Assembly: GCA_964530825.1 (NCBI GenBank)
Contig: CAZHCA010000003.1
Span: 186,001-250,000, forward strand
Reading direction: 5' to 3'
DNA: 64,000 nt
Source: CAZHCA01 sp964530825
GTDB lineage: Bacteria; Bacteroidota; Bacteroidia; Chitinophagales; Saprospiraceae
Shown here: one piece after another, positions 26,236 to 35,193 of the stretch
Position numbering within the stretch: the stretch's first letter is position 1
How the letters are laid out: each line of letters starts with the position of its first letter
Program-made: the position numbers and the translations under genes
Notes under the pieces: model-generated
The model's input: the letters and a program-made list of their open reading frames with translations, nothing else
What the model was told of the DNA's origin: nothing
Databases searched by the model: none

Positions 26236-27345
26236 TTAAAAAAGGTCTTTGTAAGTATTACCGGCTGCATTTTCGGGTCCGTTTTCTAAACGTACCCGCT
26301 CAAAGGACCAGTCAAATTCGTGCAGCCTTTTCAGGGCTGCGGTTAGCAGATCGATGCTGTGGCGAATATCCGCCTTATGGGCCAATTCAATCGTTTGGTG
26401 AATGTGGCGGATGGGAATAGAAATGGCCCCGGCAATTGCTCCTTTTTTACCGTAGCGCTGCAGGCCAGCCGTATCGGTGCCGCCAGCAGGTAACACTTCG
26501 GGTTGCCAAGGGATATTTTCTTGACCTGCTGTATGTTTCAGGAAATTGACCATGCGATAATCCGAAATTACCGATCCGTCCATAATTTTGATGGCGGTCC
26601 CTTTACCAAGTTGTGTCACCATCTCGTGTTGTTGGGCGCCCGGCACATCGAAGGCAATGGTCACATCCAGCCCAAAAGCGAAGTCGGGGTCGACCAGGTG
26701 GGCCGATGAAATGGCGCCCCGCAGACCGACTTCCTCCTGTACTGTGAAGACAGCATAAACATCGTAGGGAGTTTCCTGACCCTGCAGTTCGCGCAGAGCT
26801 TCAAGCAGAATAAAAACCGAGACCCGGTTATCGATCGATTTGCTATTGATGCAATCCCCCATTTCTACTAGTGAGCGCTCGCGCGTGATGGGGTCTCCTA
26901 TTGACACATATTTCACCACTTCTTTGCGCGGCATGCCCAAATCGATAAAATATTCGGCAATAGGAACCTGTTTATTCCGCTCTTCCGGTTTCATCAGATG
27001 AATCGGCTTGCTACCCATTACGCCGATTAAGTCTCTTTTACCATGTACGATTACGCGCTGCGAGGTAAGTGTCTTCGGGTCAAAACCGCCCAGAGTATGA
27101 AAACGCACGAAGCCGTCTTCATCAATATGGGTGACGATAAATCCGATCTCATCCATATGAGCGGCAATCATTACTTTTTTGCGTTCTTTACCGCGCTTGA
27201 TGGCAATGACGTTGCCCATATTGTCTACGGAAACCTCGTCGGTCAATCCTTGCAATTTCTGAAGTACGAGTGCGCGGATGCGCTGTTCAAAACCGGGGGC
27301 GCCTGGGGTTTCACAAATTTTCTTCAGTAAGTCTACCTTTATCAT
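26236..27345 (-). CDS. M42 family metallopeptidase (glutamyl aminopeptidase/endoglucanase-like)
   Basis: Dinuclear-metal aminopeptidase of 369 residues, expected to be cytosolic and oligomeric. Metal and catalytic residues are seen in AAHMDEIGF (His63, Asp65), NRVSVF preceded by the bridging Asp of SIDNR, VQEEVGLRGA (catalytic Glu and ligand Glu), FDV(T) and the C-terminal RHIHQTIE His. It is the first gene of a minus-strand run with the pterin dehydratase and aminotransferase. A 6-bp inverted repeat with a 14-base loop lies in the gap after it (26190-26215) and is probably of no regulatory weight. Confidence 0.93.
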   Translation of the reverse strand: MIKVDLLKKICETPGAPGFEQRIRALVLQKLQGLTDEVSVDNMGNVIAIKRGKERKKVMIAAHMDEIGFIVTHIDEDGFVRFHTLGGFDPKTLTSQRVIVHGKRDLIGVMGSKPIHLMKPEERNKQVPIAEYFIDLGMPRKEVVKYVSIGDPITRERSLVEMGDCINSKSIDNRVSVFILLEALRELQGQETPYDVYAVFTVQEEVGLRGAISSAHLVDPDFAFGLDVTIAFDVPGAQQHEMVTQLGKGTAIKIMDGSVISDYRMVNFLKHTAGQENIPWQPEVLPAGGTDTAGLQRYGKKGAIAGAISIPIRHIHQTIELAHKADIRHSIDLLTAALKRLHEFDWSFERVRLENGPENAAGNTYKDLF

Positions 27346-27505
27346 TTGTCTTTGAGATCAATTCAAATAATCGAAACAAAATACCACTATTTTACGGGAT
27401 TGAACAACGAAAGCTCGCATTTCCTGGTCTTTGGACCCGCTACTCGGATATTCCATATCCGGACAAATACTTACCTTCTACACGAATTATTGGTAGCCAT
27501 CACCC

Positions 27506-28990
27506 ATGAGTTTACTGAAAAAGCTAGCAGGCGAAACCGCGATCTATGGCGTTAGCAGCATTTTGGGCCGCTTGCTGAACTATGTCATTCTCACACCTTA
27601 CCTCACGCGTGTTTTTAGCCCGGTGGAATACGGTGCTTTCTCAGACCTCTACGCCTACGTAGCTTTCCTCATGGTGTTGCTGACGTTTCGAATGGAGACT
27701 ACTTTCTTCCGGTACGGCCGGTCATCCATTGATATGGACCGGGCCTTTTCTACTGCCGGAGTGACGCTCATAGGTACATCCATTCTTTTCCTGGCGTCGG
27801 CCTTATGGCTGTCCCAGGAAATTGCAACCTTACTCACCTACCCCAGCCATCCCGAGTACATCATCTGGCTAGCCGTCATCCTGGTGTTTGACACCTTGGC
27901 CGCCCTTCCGTTTGCCCGCTTGCGATTGGAAAACCGGCCGGTTCGTTTTGCGATGATCAAGGTGGCGAATATTGTAATCAATATTCTTTTCATTTTTGTG
28001 TTCCTGGAGATTCTAACGCCCTGGGGGCAGCGTGCCCACTACCCTATTTTTGCCGACAGCCAGCGACTCGGCTGGGTTTTTGTCGCCAACTTAATTGCAA
28101 GCGGTGCCACACACCTGATGCTGATTCCCACTTACCGCCGTATCCGTTGGCGTTTTGATGCAACGCTGTGGCCAAAGATGATGAACTACGCCGCTCCGTT
28201 GGTAATTGCAGGTTTCGCGGGTGTCATCAATCAACTGGTAGGTGTGCCCATGATCAAATGGCTGGCCTCCGAAAACCTGGCGTACAATAAAGCCCAGATG
28301 GGTATCTACAGCGCCGCCGCCAAGGTGGCGGTACTGATGAATTTATTCACCCAAGCCTTCAATTATGCTGCAGAACCCTTCTTTTTTCGCCATGCCGACC
28401 GTGGGGATTCCAGGGTTATCTATGCACAGGTAGGGCAAGCCTTTACGTTAATCGGCAGCCTGGCTTTTCTTGGCATCATGCTCTATATCGACATTGTCGA
28501 GCGCATTATCGGCCCCGAGTTTCGGGAAGGCATCGGCGTAGTTCCTTTACTCCTGTTGGCCAATCTAATGCTGGGTCTTTTCTATAACTTTTCCATCTGG
28601 TACAAACTGGCCGACCGGACGCGTATTGGTGGCTATATTGCCCTCGGAGGATCGATCATTACCTTAAGTCTCAATTTTTATTTGATTCCGCGCATTGGGT
28701 ACTTCGGCCCGGCTTATGCAGCACTGGCCTGCTATGGATTTATGGCTTTGACGAGCTATGCGATCGGTCAGCGCGAACACCCTATCCCTTATCCCATTCT
28801 GCGGATGGCGAGCTATACCGGATCGGCTATTTTATTATTTCTGCTGAGTGGGTGGTTGATCGATTGGCTTCCGGAAAAAAAGCTATGGTGGATATTGGGG
28901 GTAAACACCCTCCTGTTTCTTGTCTACTTAGCCTTTTGGTACTGGCTGGAGAAAAAACGGCTCCTGGAGCTCGTGCGCGCTCCCAACTAA
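27506..28990 (+). CDS. Oligosaccharide flippase family protein (Wzx/PST-like)
   Basis: A 494-residue polytopic membrane protein with about 12-14 transmembrane helices, of the MATE/MVF superfamily branch that flips lipid-linked polysaccharide precursors. The N-terminus LLKKLAGETAIYGVSSILGR and following FSPVEYGAFSDLYA are typical of the family. A PLVIAGFAGVINQLVG helix and GIYSAAAKVAVLMNL continue the core. No glycan gene cluster surrounds it. Its stop codon overlaps that of the convergent 5-oxoprolinase gene (CTAA, 28987-28990). The gap upstream contains a 7-bp inverted repeat (27445-27461) but no clear promoter. Confidence 0.88.
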   Translation: MSLLKKLAGETAIYGVSSILGRLLNYVILTPYLTRVFSPVEYGAFSDLYAYVAFLMVLLTFRMETTFFRYGRSSIDMDRAFSTAGVTLIGTSILFLASALWLSQEIATLLTYPSHPEYIIWLAVILVFDTLAALPFARLRLENRPVRFAMIKVANIVINILFIFVFLEILTPWGQRAHYPIFADSQRLGWVFVANLIASGATHLMLIPTYRRIRWRFDATLWPKMMNYAAPLVIAGFAGVINQLVGVPMIKWLASENLAYNKAQMGIYSAAAKVAVLMNLFTQAFNYAAEPFFFRHADRGDSRVIYAQVGQAFTLIGSLAFLGIMLYIDIVERIIGPEFREGIGVVPLLLLANLMLGLFYNFSIWYKLADRTRIGGYIALGGSIITLSLNFYLIPRIGYFGPAYAALACYGFMALTSYAIGQREHPIPYPILRMASYTGSAILLFLLSGWLIDWLPEKKLWWILGVNTLLFLVYLAFWYWLEKKRLLELVRAPN

Positions 28991-31900
28991 TTGCGACCCC
29001 AGCCACCTCCGCCAGGGGTGTGGATGATCAAACTATCTCCTGGCTCCAGCTGAATCGAGTCGATACCACCCAATGGCTGCCGACGGCCATTTGCTTTTAC
29101 AATCCACTGTGCACCGAGTTCTCCCGCACCGCCTCCATACATACCGTAGGGCCTTTCCCTACGGTGTTGAGTTAAAAGGGTTACCTCCACTTTTTCAAGG
29201 AAGGTGTAGTGCCGAATAACGCCTTCGCCTCCGGGCCATTGTCCGGCGCCGCCGGAGCCTCTGCGCAGGCCAAAGACCGGTATGCGCACAGGAAAACGTA
29301 CTTCGAGCACTTCGGGATCAGTTATGCTGGTATTCGTCATATGCTGGTGTACGCCGGATCGACCATGGAACCCTGCGGTAGCGCCGGCGCCCCCGCCGAT
29401 GGTCTCGTAATACGCGAAACGTTCATTGCCGAAGAGCACATTGTTCATTGTACCCTGGCTACAGGCGCTCAGCTCCAGCGCTTTGAGCAGGGTATCCGTC
29501 AAGCGCTGGCTCACTTCGGTATTTCCACCTACGACTGCCGGACACTGTCGCGGGTCGCGAGGGAAGTCGGGGCACAGCAAAGAGGGTGGTAAGTGGAGTT
29601 CCACCCGCTCCATCAACCCTTCATTGAGCGGAATAGCCGACCCGCATAGGAGTCGCAAAACGTATATGACCACGCTGTGCACAATGGCCAGGTTGGCGTT
29701 CAGATTGCCGGGGTGAGGCCCTTGGGTACCAGAAAAATCAAAACACAATTTTTCGGCTCCAAAGTGGATCCTAACTTGTAGCTGATGACCATCATCCAGG
29801 CACTCCGTAGCTTGGTAGGACTGTCCGAGGCGATCCCCTACAGCAGCCGCTAGGCTTGCACTGGCTAAATCTGGCAGCCGAGCCATATAATGATGGACTT
29901 CCTGCAATCCGTACTGGTTGACCAATTGCTGGATGGCCTTTTCGCCCAACTGCAATGCAGCGAGCGCAGCATTGAGGTCGGCCAGGTTTTCGCCGGGCGA
30001 TCGCGAGGGATAATCGGCCTCTCGCAACCGGCGTTCGATGTTGCCCCAGTCGACCTTTCCGGCCCTGGCCAGGTAAGTGGGAAGAAAAACGACGCCCTCT
30101 TCTGCAAGGGAACGAGCATTGGGCGGCATGGACCCGGGGAGTTTCCCGCCCAGCTCCGCATGGTGCGCCCGGTTGATAACATAAGCAATCAAGTGCCTTT
30201 CGGACGTGAAAACGCCTTTTAGGAGCGTTAAATCAGGCAGATGGGATCCCCCGAAAGCGGGATGATTGGTCAAAATCACATCGCCGGGTTCGAGTGGATA
30301 TTCTTCCAGAATGAGGCGTGCACAAACTCCTAAACTCCCAAGATGGACAGGGATGTGGGGCGCGTTAACCAACAAACGGCCTTGCGGATCCAGCACTGCA
30401 CAACTAAAATCCAGGCGCTCCTTGATATTGATAGAAAAAGCGGTGCGCTGTAGTTGCGCCCCCATATCTTGTGCGATCCCGGTAAAGCGATTGGCAAATA
30501 ACTCGGTAGCGATGCGTTCGTCAGTAAATCGAGGTGCTACTCTCCTTGATCGCACCGTCTTGACCAGCGCGTCACCTGTCCATGATATGGCGGCCCGCCA
30601 ATTGGAGGGAATAAACGCCGTTGCGTGTCCATTAACGAGTATGGCCGGGCCGTCGAAAGAAGCTCCGGGGGATAGGGTATCCCAATCAAATACCGGATAA
30701 CGGATCTCACCAAAAGGCTTGGTCCAAAACCGATTGGGCTCAGGCTCGTAGTTGCCGGGAAGCTTCGAAGGCCTTTCCGCATGCTCTTTTCGCAATGTCA
30801 AGATCAGGCGAATACTTTCCACCTCCAGGGTGCGATCCTCTGGGTAGTGCCCAAAGGTTTGCTCGTAGGCTACCCGGAACACGACTTCCAGTTCCATATC
30901 TGGCTGGTAAGTCAGCTCCAGGGTGTGGTCCTGGCCCAGAAAGCGCAGAAAAACAAGTCGCCGAGGGGGAGCGAAAGGAATTCCGGTGCCATTCTCCCGG
31001 TACAGTTCGGCAGCCGCCTCTTGCTCCATTTGCTTGAATGCTTCGGTTAAATGGGGTTCAAAATCGGCAAGTGTTTGTAAGACCTGCCGGGTGATCACGC
31101 GCTCTGGCCGGGCTTGTTGGATGCCGTAAGCACTTAAGATACCCGCGTCTTTAGGCAGAATCACCTGCCGAGTGCTTAAAATTTCGGCGATCCGGCAAGC
31201 ATGCATACCGCCAGCACCGCCGAAGGCCAATAGGATGTAATCGCCCGGATCGAAGCCCCGCGCTACCGAAATAGTACGGATGGCCTCCGCCATTTTTTCA
31301 TCAGCGATACGTTCCAGACCTGAGAGCATAGTCTCCAAATCACCACCCCCCGCCTTTTCCAGCAGTGCCTTTGCGGCGCGCCAAGCTGCTTGAGCATCCA
31401 GCGGGATACCTATTCTTGCGGGGTCCAGTTTTCCCAACAAAAAATCAACGTCGGTAACGGTAAGCGGTCCGCCGGCCCCATAACAAGCCGGTCCGGGATC
31501 GGCCCCGGCACTTTCGGGGCCTACCGCAAAGGCACCGTTGCGATGGGTGCAGATGGATCCGCCCCCAGCAGCGACAGTTTCAATGGCAATGCTGGGGCTG
31601 AAAAATCGGTGAGGCCCGATTTGTGTGGTAAACTGCATATCAGGTGTTTTTTCAACCCTTGATGCATCTGTACTGGTGCCGCCCATATCGAAGGTGAGTA
31701 GTCGGTCAATGCCCAGTTTTGCTCCAATGGTTTGAGCTCCCACTACCCCCCCTGCAGGGCCACTCAATAGGCTGTCTTTAGGTGTGAAATGAGCGGCCGG
31801 CATCAGTGCACCTGCACTGTTAAGCACACGAACCTTGACGGGTTGCTTCTCCGTGCTTAGGCTCTCGCGAATGCCTTTCAAGTAATCTCCGATTACCGGA

Positions 31901-32751
31901 GCGAGGTAGGCGTTAATGAGCGCCGTCTGCACCCTTGGGTATAACTTGATAACGGGCGATAGAGCATGGCTAGCACTGACGTAGTCATAGCCTGCAGCGT
32001 GCAAACGATCCGTGAGCCGTTGCTCGTGCACCGGATTGCGGTAGGCATGAAGTAAAGCTACCGCTATGGCTTGCGGGGGATGGTCAACCAAGCACTGGAT
32101 GAGCCTATTGGCAGTAACGTCGGTGAGCGCCTTCCGTAGGGTTCCGTCGGCGCTGATCCGCTCGGGCACCTCAATGACCTGCTCATACAGCAAGGGAGGG
32201 TCGGGAATATTGAGCGCAAACAAATCGGGGCGCTGTTGCGTACCGATGTACGGTAAATCTTTAAAGCCTTTGGTGATAAAAAGCGTCACACGAGCGCCTT
32301 TCTGCTCGAGCAGGGCGTTGGTCCCCTTCGTTGTACCCAGCTGGAGTTGAAGAGAAGGCCATTCTCCATCCAGGGGGGTACGCGTTAGCAAACGAGCGGC
32401 GAGTACCGGTGCGGGTTCTCCGGCAGAAATTTCAAAAGCAACCGGAAAATTTATTTCCTCGAGCAAGGGCTGATTCAGGACCAACTCTCCCCGCTCCAAA
32501 TCAATGCCTGCTATCTGTGCATTTAGTGTCCTATCCAGCAGGTGAAAGCGGTAGCCATTAAAGATATCGACCTGAATGGGCCAATTATGAGAAAACCTAA
32601 AAGTACGATTATTGACCTGAGCGGTAAGTTTAGCGCGAAGTTGACCGGTAGAGAGGACTTTTAAGCTATAGGATTGACCTTGCGGATCGTGGGCCAATAC
32701 ATCGGTAAACGTCCCGCCGGTATCTACCCAAAATTGCCAAATGGGCTCCAT
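28987..32751 (-). CDS. 5-oxoprolinase, fused HyuA-HyuB type
   Basis: ATP-dependent enzyme of 1254 residues that opens 5-oxoproline to glutamate, or a related hydantoinase. The HyuA half (about 1-700) has the actin-like ATPase motifs VDTGGTFTD (9-17) and FDMGGTSTD (about 346-354) and SGPAGGVVGA. The HyuB half begins near 740 and has NIKERLDFSC, HPAFGGSHLPD (about 828-838) and a GGNTEVSQR motif. Fusion of both halves in one chain is the arrangement of eukaryotic OPLAH and many Bacteroidota, while most bacteria have separate genes. It stands alone. Substrate 5-oxoproline is inferred from the fused form. Confidence 0.92.
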   Translation of the reverse strand: MEPIWQFWVDTGGTFTDVLAHDPQGQSYSLKVLSTGQLRAKLTAQVNNRTFRFSHNWPIQVDIFNGYRFHLLDRTLNAQIAGIDLERGELVLNQPLLEEINFPVAFEISAGEPAPVLAARLLTRTPLDGEWPSLQLQLGTTKGTNALLEQKGARVTLFITKGFKDLPYIGTQQRPDLFALNIPDPPLLYEQVIEVPERISADGTLRKALTDVTANRLIQCLVDHPPQAIAVALLHAYRNPVHEQRLTDRLHAAGYDYVSASHALSPVIKLYPRVQTALINAYLAPVIGDYLKGIRESLSTEKQPVKVRVLNSAGALMPAAHFTPKDSLLSGPAGGVVGAQTIGAKLGIDRLLTFDMGGTSTDASRVEKTPDMQFTTQIGPHRFFSPSIAIETVAAGGGSICTHRNGAFAVGPESAGADPGPACYGAGGPLTVTDVDFLLGKLDPARIGIPLDAQAAWRAAKALLEKAGGGDLETMLSGLERIADEKMAEAIRTISVARGFDPGDYILLAFGGAGGMHACRIAEILSTRQVILPKDAGILSAYGIQQARPERVITRQVLQTLADFEPHLTEAFKQMEQEAAAELYRENGTGIPFAPPRRLVFLRFLGQDHTLELTYQPDMELEVVFRVAYEQTFGHYPEDRTLEVESIRLILTLRKEHAERPSKLPGNYEPEPNRFWTKPFGEIRYPVFDWDTLSPGASFDGPAILVNGHATAFIPSNWRAAISWTGDALVKTVRSRRVAPRFTDERIATELFANRFTGIAQDMGAQLQRTAFSINIKERLDFSCAVLDPQGRLLVNAPHIPVHLGSLGVCARLILEEYPLEPGDVILTNHPAFGGSHLPDLTLLKGVFTSERHLIAYVINRAHHAELGGKLPGSMPPNARSLAEEGVVFLPTYLARAGKVDWGNIERRLREADYPSRSPGENLADLNAALAALQLGEKAIQQLVNQYGLQEVHHYMARLPDLASASLAAAVGDRLGQSYQATECLDDGHQLQVRIHFGAEKLCFDFSGTQGPHPGNLNANLAIVHSVVIYVLRLLCGSAIPLNEGLMERVELHLPPSLLCPDFPRDPRQCPAVVGGNTEVSQRLTDTLLKALELSACSQGTMNNVLFGNERFAYYETIGGGAGATAGFHGRSGVHQHMTNTSITDPEVLEVRFPVRIPVFGLRRGSGGAGQWPGGEGVIRHYTFLEKVEVTLLTQHRRERPYGMYGGGAGELGAQWIVKANGRRQPLGGIDSIQLEPGDSLIIHTPGGGGWGRN

Positions 32752-32752
32752 G

Positions 32753-32783
32753 TTGTTCTACGGTAGTTTAAAGCGTATATTTG
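32753..32783 (+). promoter_or_regulatory. Bacteroidota-type promoter for the TPR gene
   Basis: TTG at 32753-32755, then exactly 20 bases, then TATATTTG at 32776-32783. The expected start of transcription is near 32790, about 19 bases before the ATG. The element begins one base past the first base of the divergent 5-oxoprolinase ORF, so the two genes share a 57 bp regulatory region. Confidence 0.75.
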
Positions 32784-32808
32784 ATCGGACAGGGAAACTA
32801 TAATTTAC

Positions 32809-33660
32809 ATGTCACAATCAGCGGATAAGGGAAAACTTTTTTTTGAAAACGCCGAAGAATACCGAAAAATCGGAGATGTATACAATGCCGTAAAGTTATA
32901 TAAACTTGCGATCCGCTACCGGTCTGATTTTTTCGATCCCTACCAAAGGTTATCGGCCATCTACAAACAGCGAGCCGACTGGAAAGCCGCCATGTACTAT
33001 ACCAAGAAAGCTCTGGCGCTTCAATCTGCCGACCAGCAATTGTGGTGGGATTTGGGGATTGCCGCTACCGCTTTGGGTAAGCGGCGACTCGCAGGAGCCG
33101 TCTGGCAAAAATTCGGTTGGTCCTCGCCCGGTCAGAAACCGCTTTCCGTTAAGTTACGCTGGCAGGACCAGGAGGAAATCCTTTGGTCGCAACCATTGGG
33201 TCCAGCAACAGTCCAATTATTGAGCATTCCCCATCCACAATCAGAACACCGGTTTGGCGACCGGTTGCTGGTCGACCGCAAAGATATTGTCGGCTATCAC
33301 ATTGCCAACCAACGGCGTCACCCTATCTTCCCGAAGCTCGACACCCTCAAACGGTCGAACTACCGGACCTATTCCTGCTATATTGATACCTGCGCAAAAG
33401 CAGCCACTGACAAACTCGCAGAGTTGTGCCGGGCCGAAAAGCTCGGATTCGAGATCTGGTCCAATGCCAACTTGCACAGCCAGACTACCCAGCAAACGCA
33501 GACTCCCGAATATTACGATTCCTTTACGCCACAAGAGCACCAATTGGAAGCATTATTGATTGCCGTTGCCTGCTCTAATAGTCGCCAGGTAAAGCGGGTG
33601 CTGGACGCCTGGCAAGTGATCACCTTTCATCAATACTTTGACTTAGTATGTCATCATTAA
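32809..33660 (+). CDS. Tetratricopeptide-repeat protein of unknown function
   Basis: A 283-residue protein without signal peptide. Residues 8-105 form about three TPR units (EYRKIGDVYNAVKLYKLAI, then YQRLSAIYKQRADWKAAMYY, then LWWDLGIAATALGKRRLA). The remainder (about 115-283) has SIPHPQSEHRFGDRLLVDR and SNYRTYSCYIDT, a pattern I associate with an uncharacterised Bacteroidota domain that follows TPRs. Four or five cysteines are scattered in the C-terminal half. It has its own well-formed promoter and its stop codon overlaps the start of a 41-codon ORF (TAATG). Confidence 0.8.
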   Translation: MSQSADKGKLFFENAEEYRKIGDVYNAVKLYKLAIRYRSDFFDPYQRLSAIYKQRADWKAAMYYTKKALALQSADQQLWWDLGIAATALGKRRLAGAVWQKFGWSSPGQKPLSVKLRWQDQEEILWSQPLGPATVQLLSIPHPQSEHRFGDRLLVDRKDIVGYHIANQRRHPIFPKLDTLKRSNYRTYSCYIDTCAKAATDKLAELCRAEKLGFEIWSNANLHSQTTQQTQTPEYYDSFTPQEHQLEALLIAVACSNSRQVKRVLDAWQVITFHQYFDLVCHH

Positions 33661-33785
33661 TGATTGTAGTTACCGGAGGCAATTCGCCCGACCGGAAAGA
33701 ATGGCTCAGTTTCAACCTTGAATTGCGCTTCTTCGGTTTCTCGATCTTCCTACCTTTTCCGGGTCTAGAGCACCTTAACGCCTGA
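33660..33785 (+). CDS. Possible translationally coupled 41-residue ORF
   Basis: The ATG shares its A with the last base of the preceding TAA stop (TAATG), the typical geometry of translational coupling. The 41-residue product begins MIVVTGGNSPDRKEW and ends with an aromatic, proline-rich segment. It has no family I recognise. It may be a real small protein, or the surviving N-terminus of a decayed gene. Chance is also possible because TAATG is common. Confidence 0.3.
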   Translation: MIVVTGGNSPDRKEWLSFNLELRFFGFSIFLPFPGLEHLNA

Positions 33786-34551
33786 TTCCCTTATCTCGAT
33801 TTCGGATCCGATTTAGAGGGAAATAACCCCTATACAGTCGGATCTTCATTTTTCTGCCGATCAATTGTTCGGCACTTTATATCCTACGGATCATCCTATG
33901 CATCCACCTCGTATTGCGGGGTCTGTGGATCGGTACGATTAGCTTGAGAACGGTCCATGAACCTACCAAATGCAAGCGCTTGCAATACGCCGGACCCTTT
34001 ACCAATATTTCTGAAAAAAGTTCTTTCACTGTAGCGCGTAATCTATCGACTGGACAATGTCTGAAGCCTAATTTTTACCCTCAGCTTTCTGATCGTCTTT
34101 ATGATGCTTCCCATGGTCCTTTACCCGCTCTGGATTTCTTTTCAATTCTCTGATTGAAACGGTTATCAGCTGGTTGCCGGGGTTTGGAAGTTCGAATTGA
34201 AGATCGGACTGGGGCTCGTACTCTTCTTTTTTCCTTTATTTACCGGCTATTCGGTTGGATGGCGCTGTCGTTTTTTACCGACCCATTTACTACAGTTTGA
34301 TCGGACATTTTCCCAAGTGGCAAATCCGAATTTTCTAGACGGTCAAGTCATGCGATACCTGGGATGGGGAAGTATATCAGGTCCTTACAGTCTGGAAGGA
34401 TTGAACCTCGGTTCAAATAGTCTCCTGCATTCATAAAAAAGATGCTTCCAGTCGAAAATTTAAAAAAAATTGACCTGCGGAACGAAAGCCTTGTGGCAGA
34501 CCGTTTTAGTTTTATGCAATTCATTTAACGATCCAACTCAAGCCATTAGCC
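33786..34551. other. 766 bp gene-poor region
   Basis: I find no convincing gene here on either strand. Two open stretches (33914-34153 and 34197-34436, the latter from TTG with a hydrophobic start) have no recognisable domain and no good start signal. The DNA is pyrimidine-rich on the plus strand and unusually long for an intergenic gap in this compact window. It contains a 14-bp palindrome (33971-33984). It may be a decayed gene, a long leader of the downstream lipoprotein gene or an RNA gene. Confidence 0.5.
33971..33984. promoter_or_regulatory. 14-bp perfect palindrome, LacI/GalR-operator-like
   Basis: TGCAAGCGCTTGCA is perfectly self-complementary and has the central CG and AAGCGCTT core common to LacI/GalR-family operators, and differs from the Gram-positive cre consensus at one position. 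It lies in the gene-poor gap with no LacI-type gene in the window. A few perfect 14-mers are expected by chance in 64 kb. Confidence 0.3.
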
Positions 34552-35166
34552 ATGCGGTCCTTCAATTATTTACTCCTCACTTTTTTTATCCTTCTTTTTC
34601 AGTCCTGCCAATCCGACACTGCTGATCGTGAAGATCTTAGCCGGGAGAATGACTTTGCCGTGATTGCCAACAAACGTGTAGGGCCAGTCACTGCCGAGAC
34701 GAAACCGGAAGACATTGGCGATTATTTTCCCGACTCTGTGCTCCAAGCTTACGAGGTGATGGTGGGCGAGGGAGAAACCATGGGCGGCACGCTCGTGTAT
34801 CCGGAAACCCCCGACGAACTGGAGATCGCATGGGATCCAGCCCAGCAAAAACCGGCATTCATACGCATAGCGCGTAACGGCGCCCGCTGGTCTACTCCTG
34901 AGGGCGTTACGATCGGCACCAGTTTGCAGGAGCTGGTAGAAATGAACGGAGGGCCGTTCGAATTTAATGGCTTCAACTGGGACTACGGCGGACTGGTGAT
35001 CGACTGGCAAAACGGCAATCTGCCCGCCGGCCTCGTGGTTACCCTCTTGCCGCAGCGTATTGATGATATGGACGAAGACTTCATTGGCGACCAGGTTCTG
35101 CAATCGGATATGCCGGGGCTCGAAGCGCTCGACCTGCGAGTAGCGGCTATGGTGGTTACTTTTTAG
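34552..35166 (+). CDS. Putative lipoprotein of unknown function
   Basis: A 204-residue exported protein. Residues 1-18 form a hydrophobic signal with lipobox FQSC, so Cys19 is the probable lipid-modified residue. The mature N-terminus QSDTADRED is acidic, which in Bacteroidota can favour surface exposure. The rest is a compact mixed fold with MVGEGETMGGTLVYPE and GVTIGTSLQELVEMNGGPFEFNG, resembling uncharacterised lipoproteins that end in a small beta domain. I do not recognise a catalytic motif. The membrane protein gene follows after 27 bp, probably in the same operon. Confidence 0.8.
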   Translation: MRSFNYLLLTFFILLFQSCQSDTADREDLSRENDFAVIANKRVGPVTAETKPEDIGDYFPDSVLQAYEVMVGEGETMGGTLVYPETPDELEIAWDPAQQKPAFIRIARNGARWSTPEGVTIGTSLQELVEMNGGPFEFNGFNWDYGGLVIDWQNGNLPAGLVVTLLPQRIDDMDEDFIGDQVLQSDMPGLEALDLRVAAMVVTF

Positions 35167-35193
35167 ATCAGATCCGTATTTTCAAGGCTATTT

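Noticed and set aside
32780..34307. 12-base repeat TTTGATCGGACA at 32780-32791 and 34296-34307
   Set aside because: Many 12-base repeats are expected by chance in 64 kb, and the flanks are not alike.
34197..34436. 79-codon open frame from TTG with a hydrophobic start
   Set aside because: No ribosome-site signal, no family resemblance, and no co-directional partner. The hydrophobic start is explained by the pyrimidine-rich DNA.
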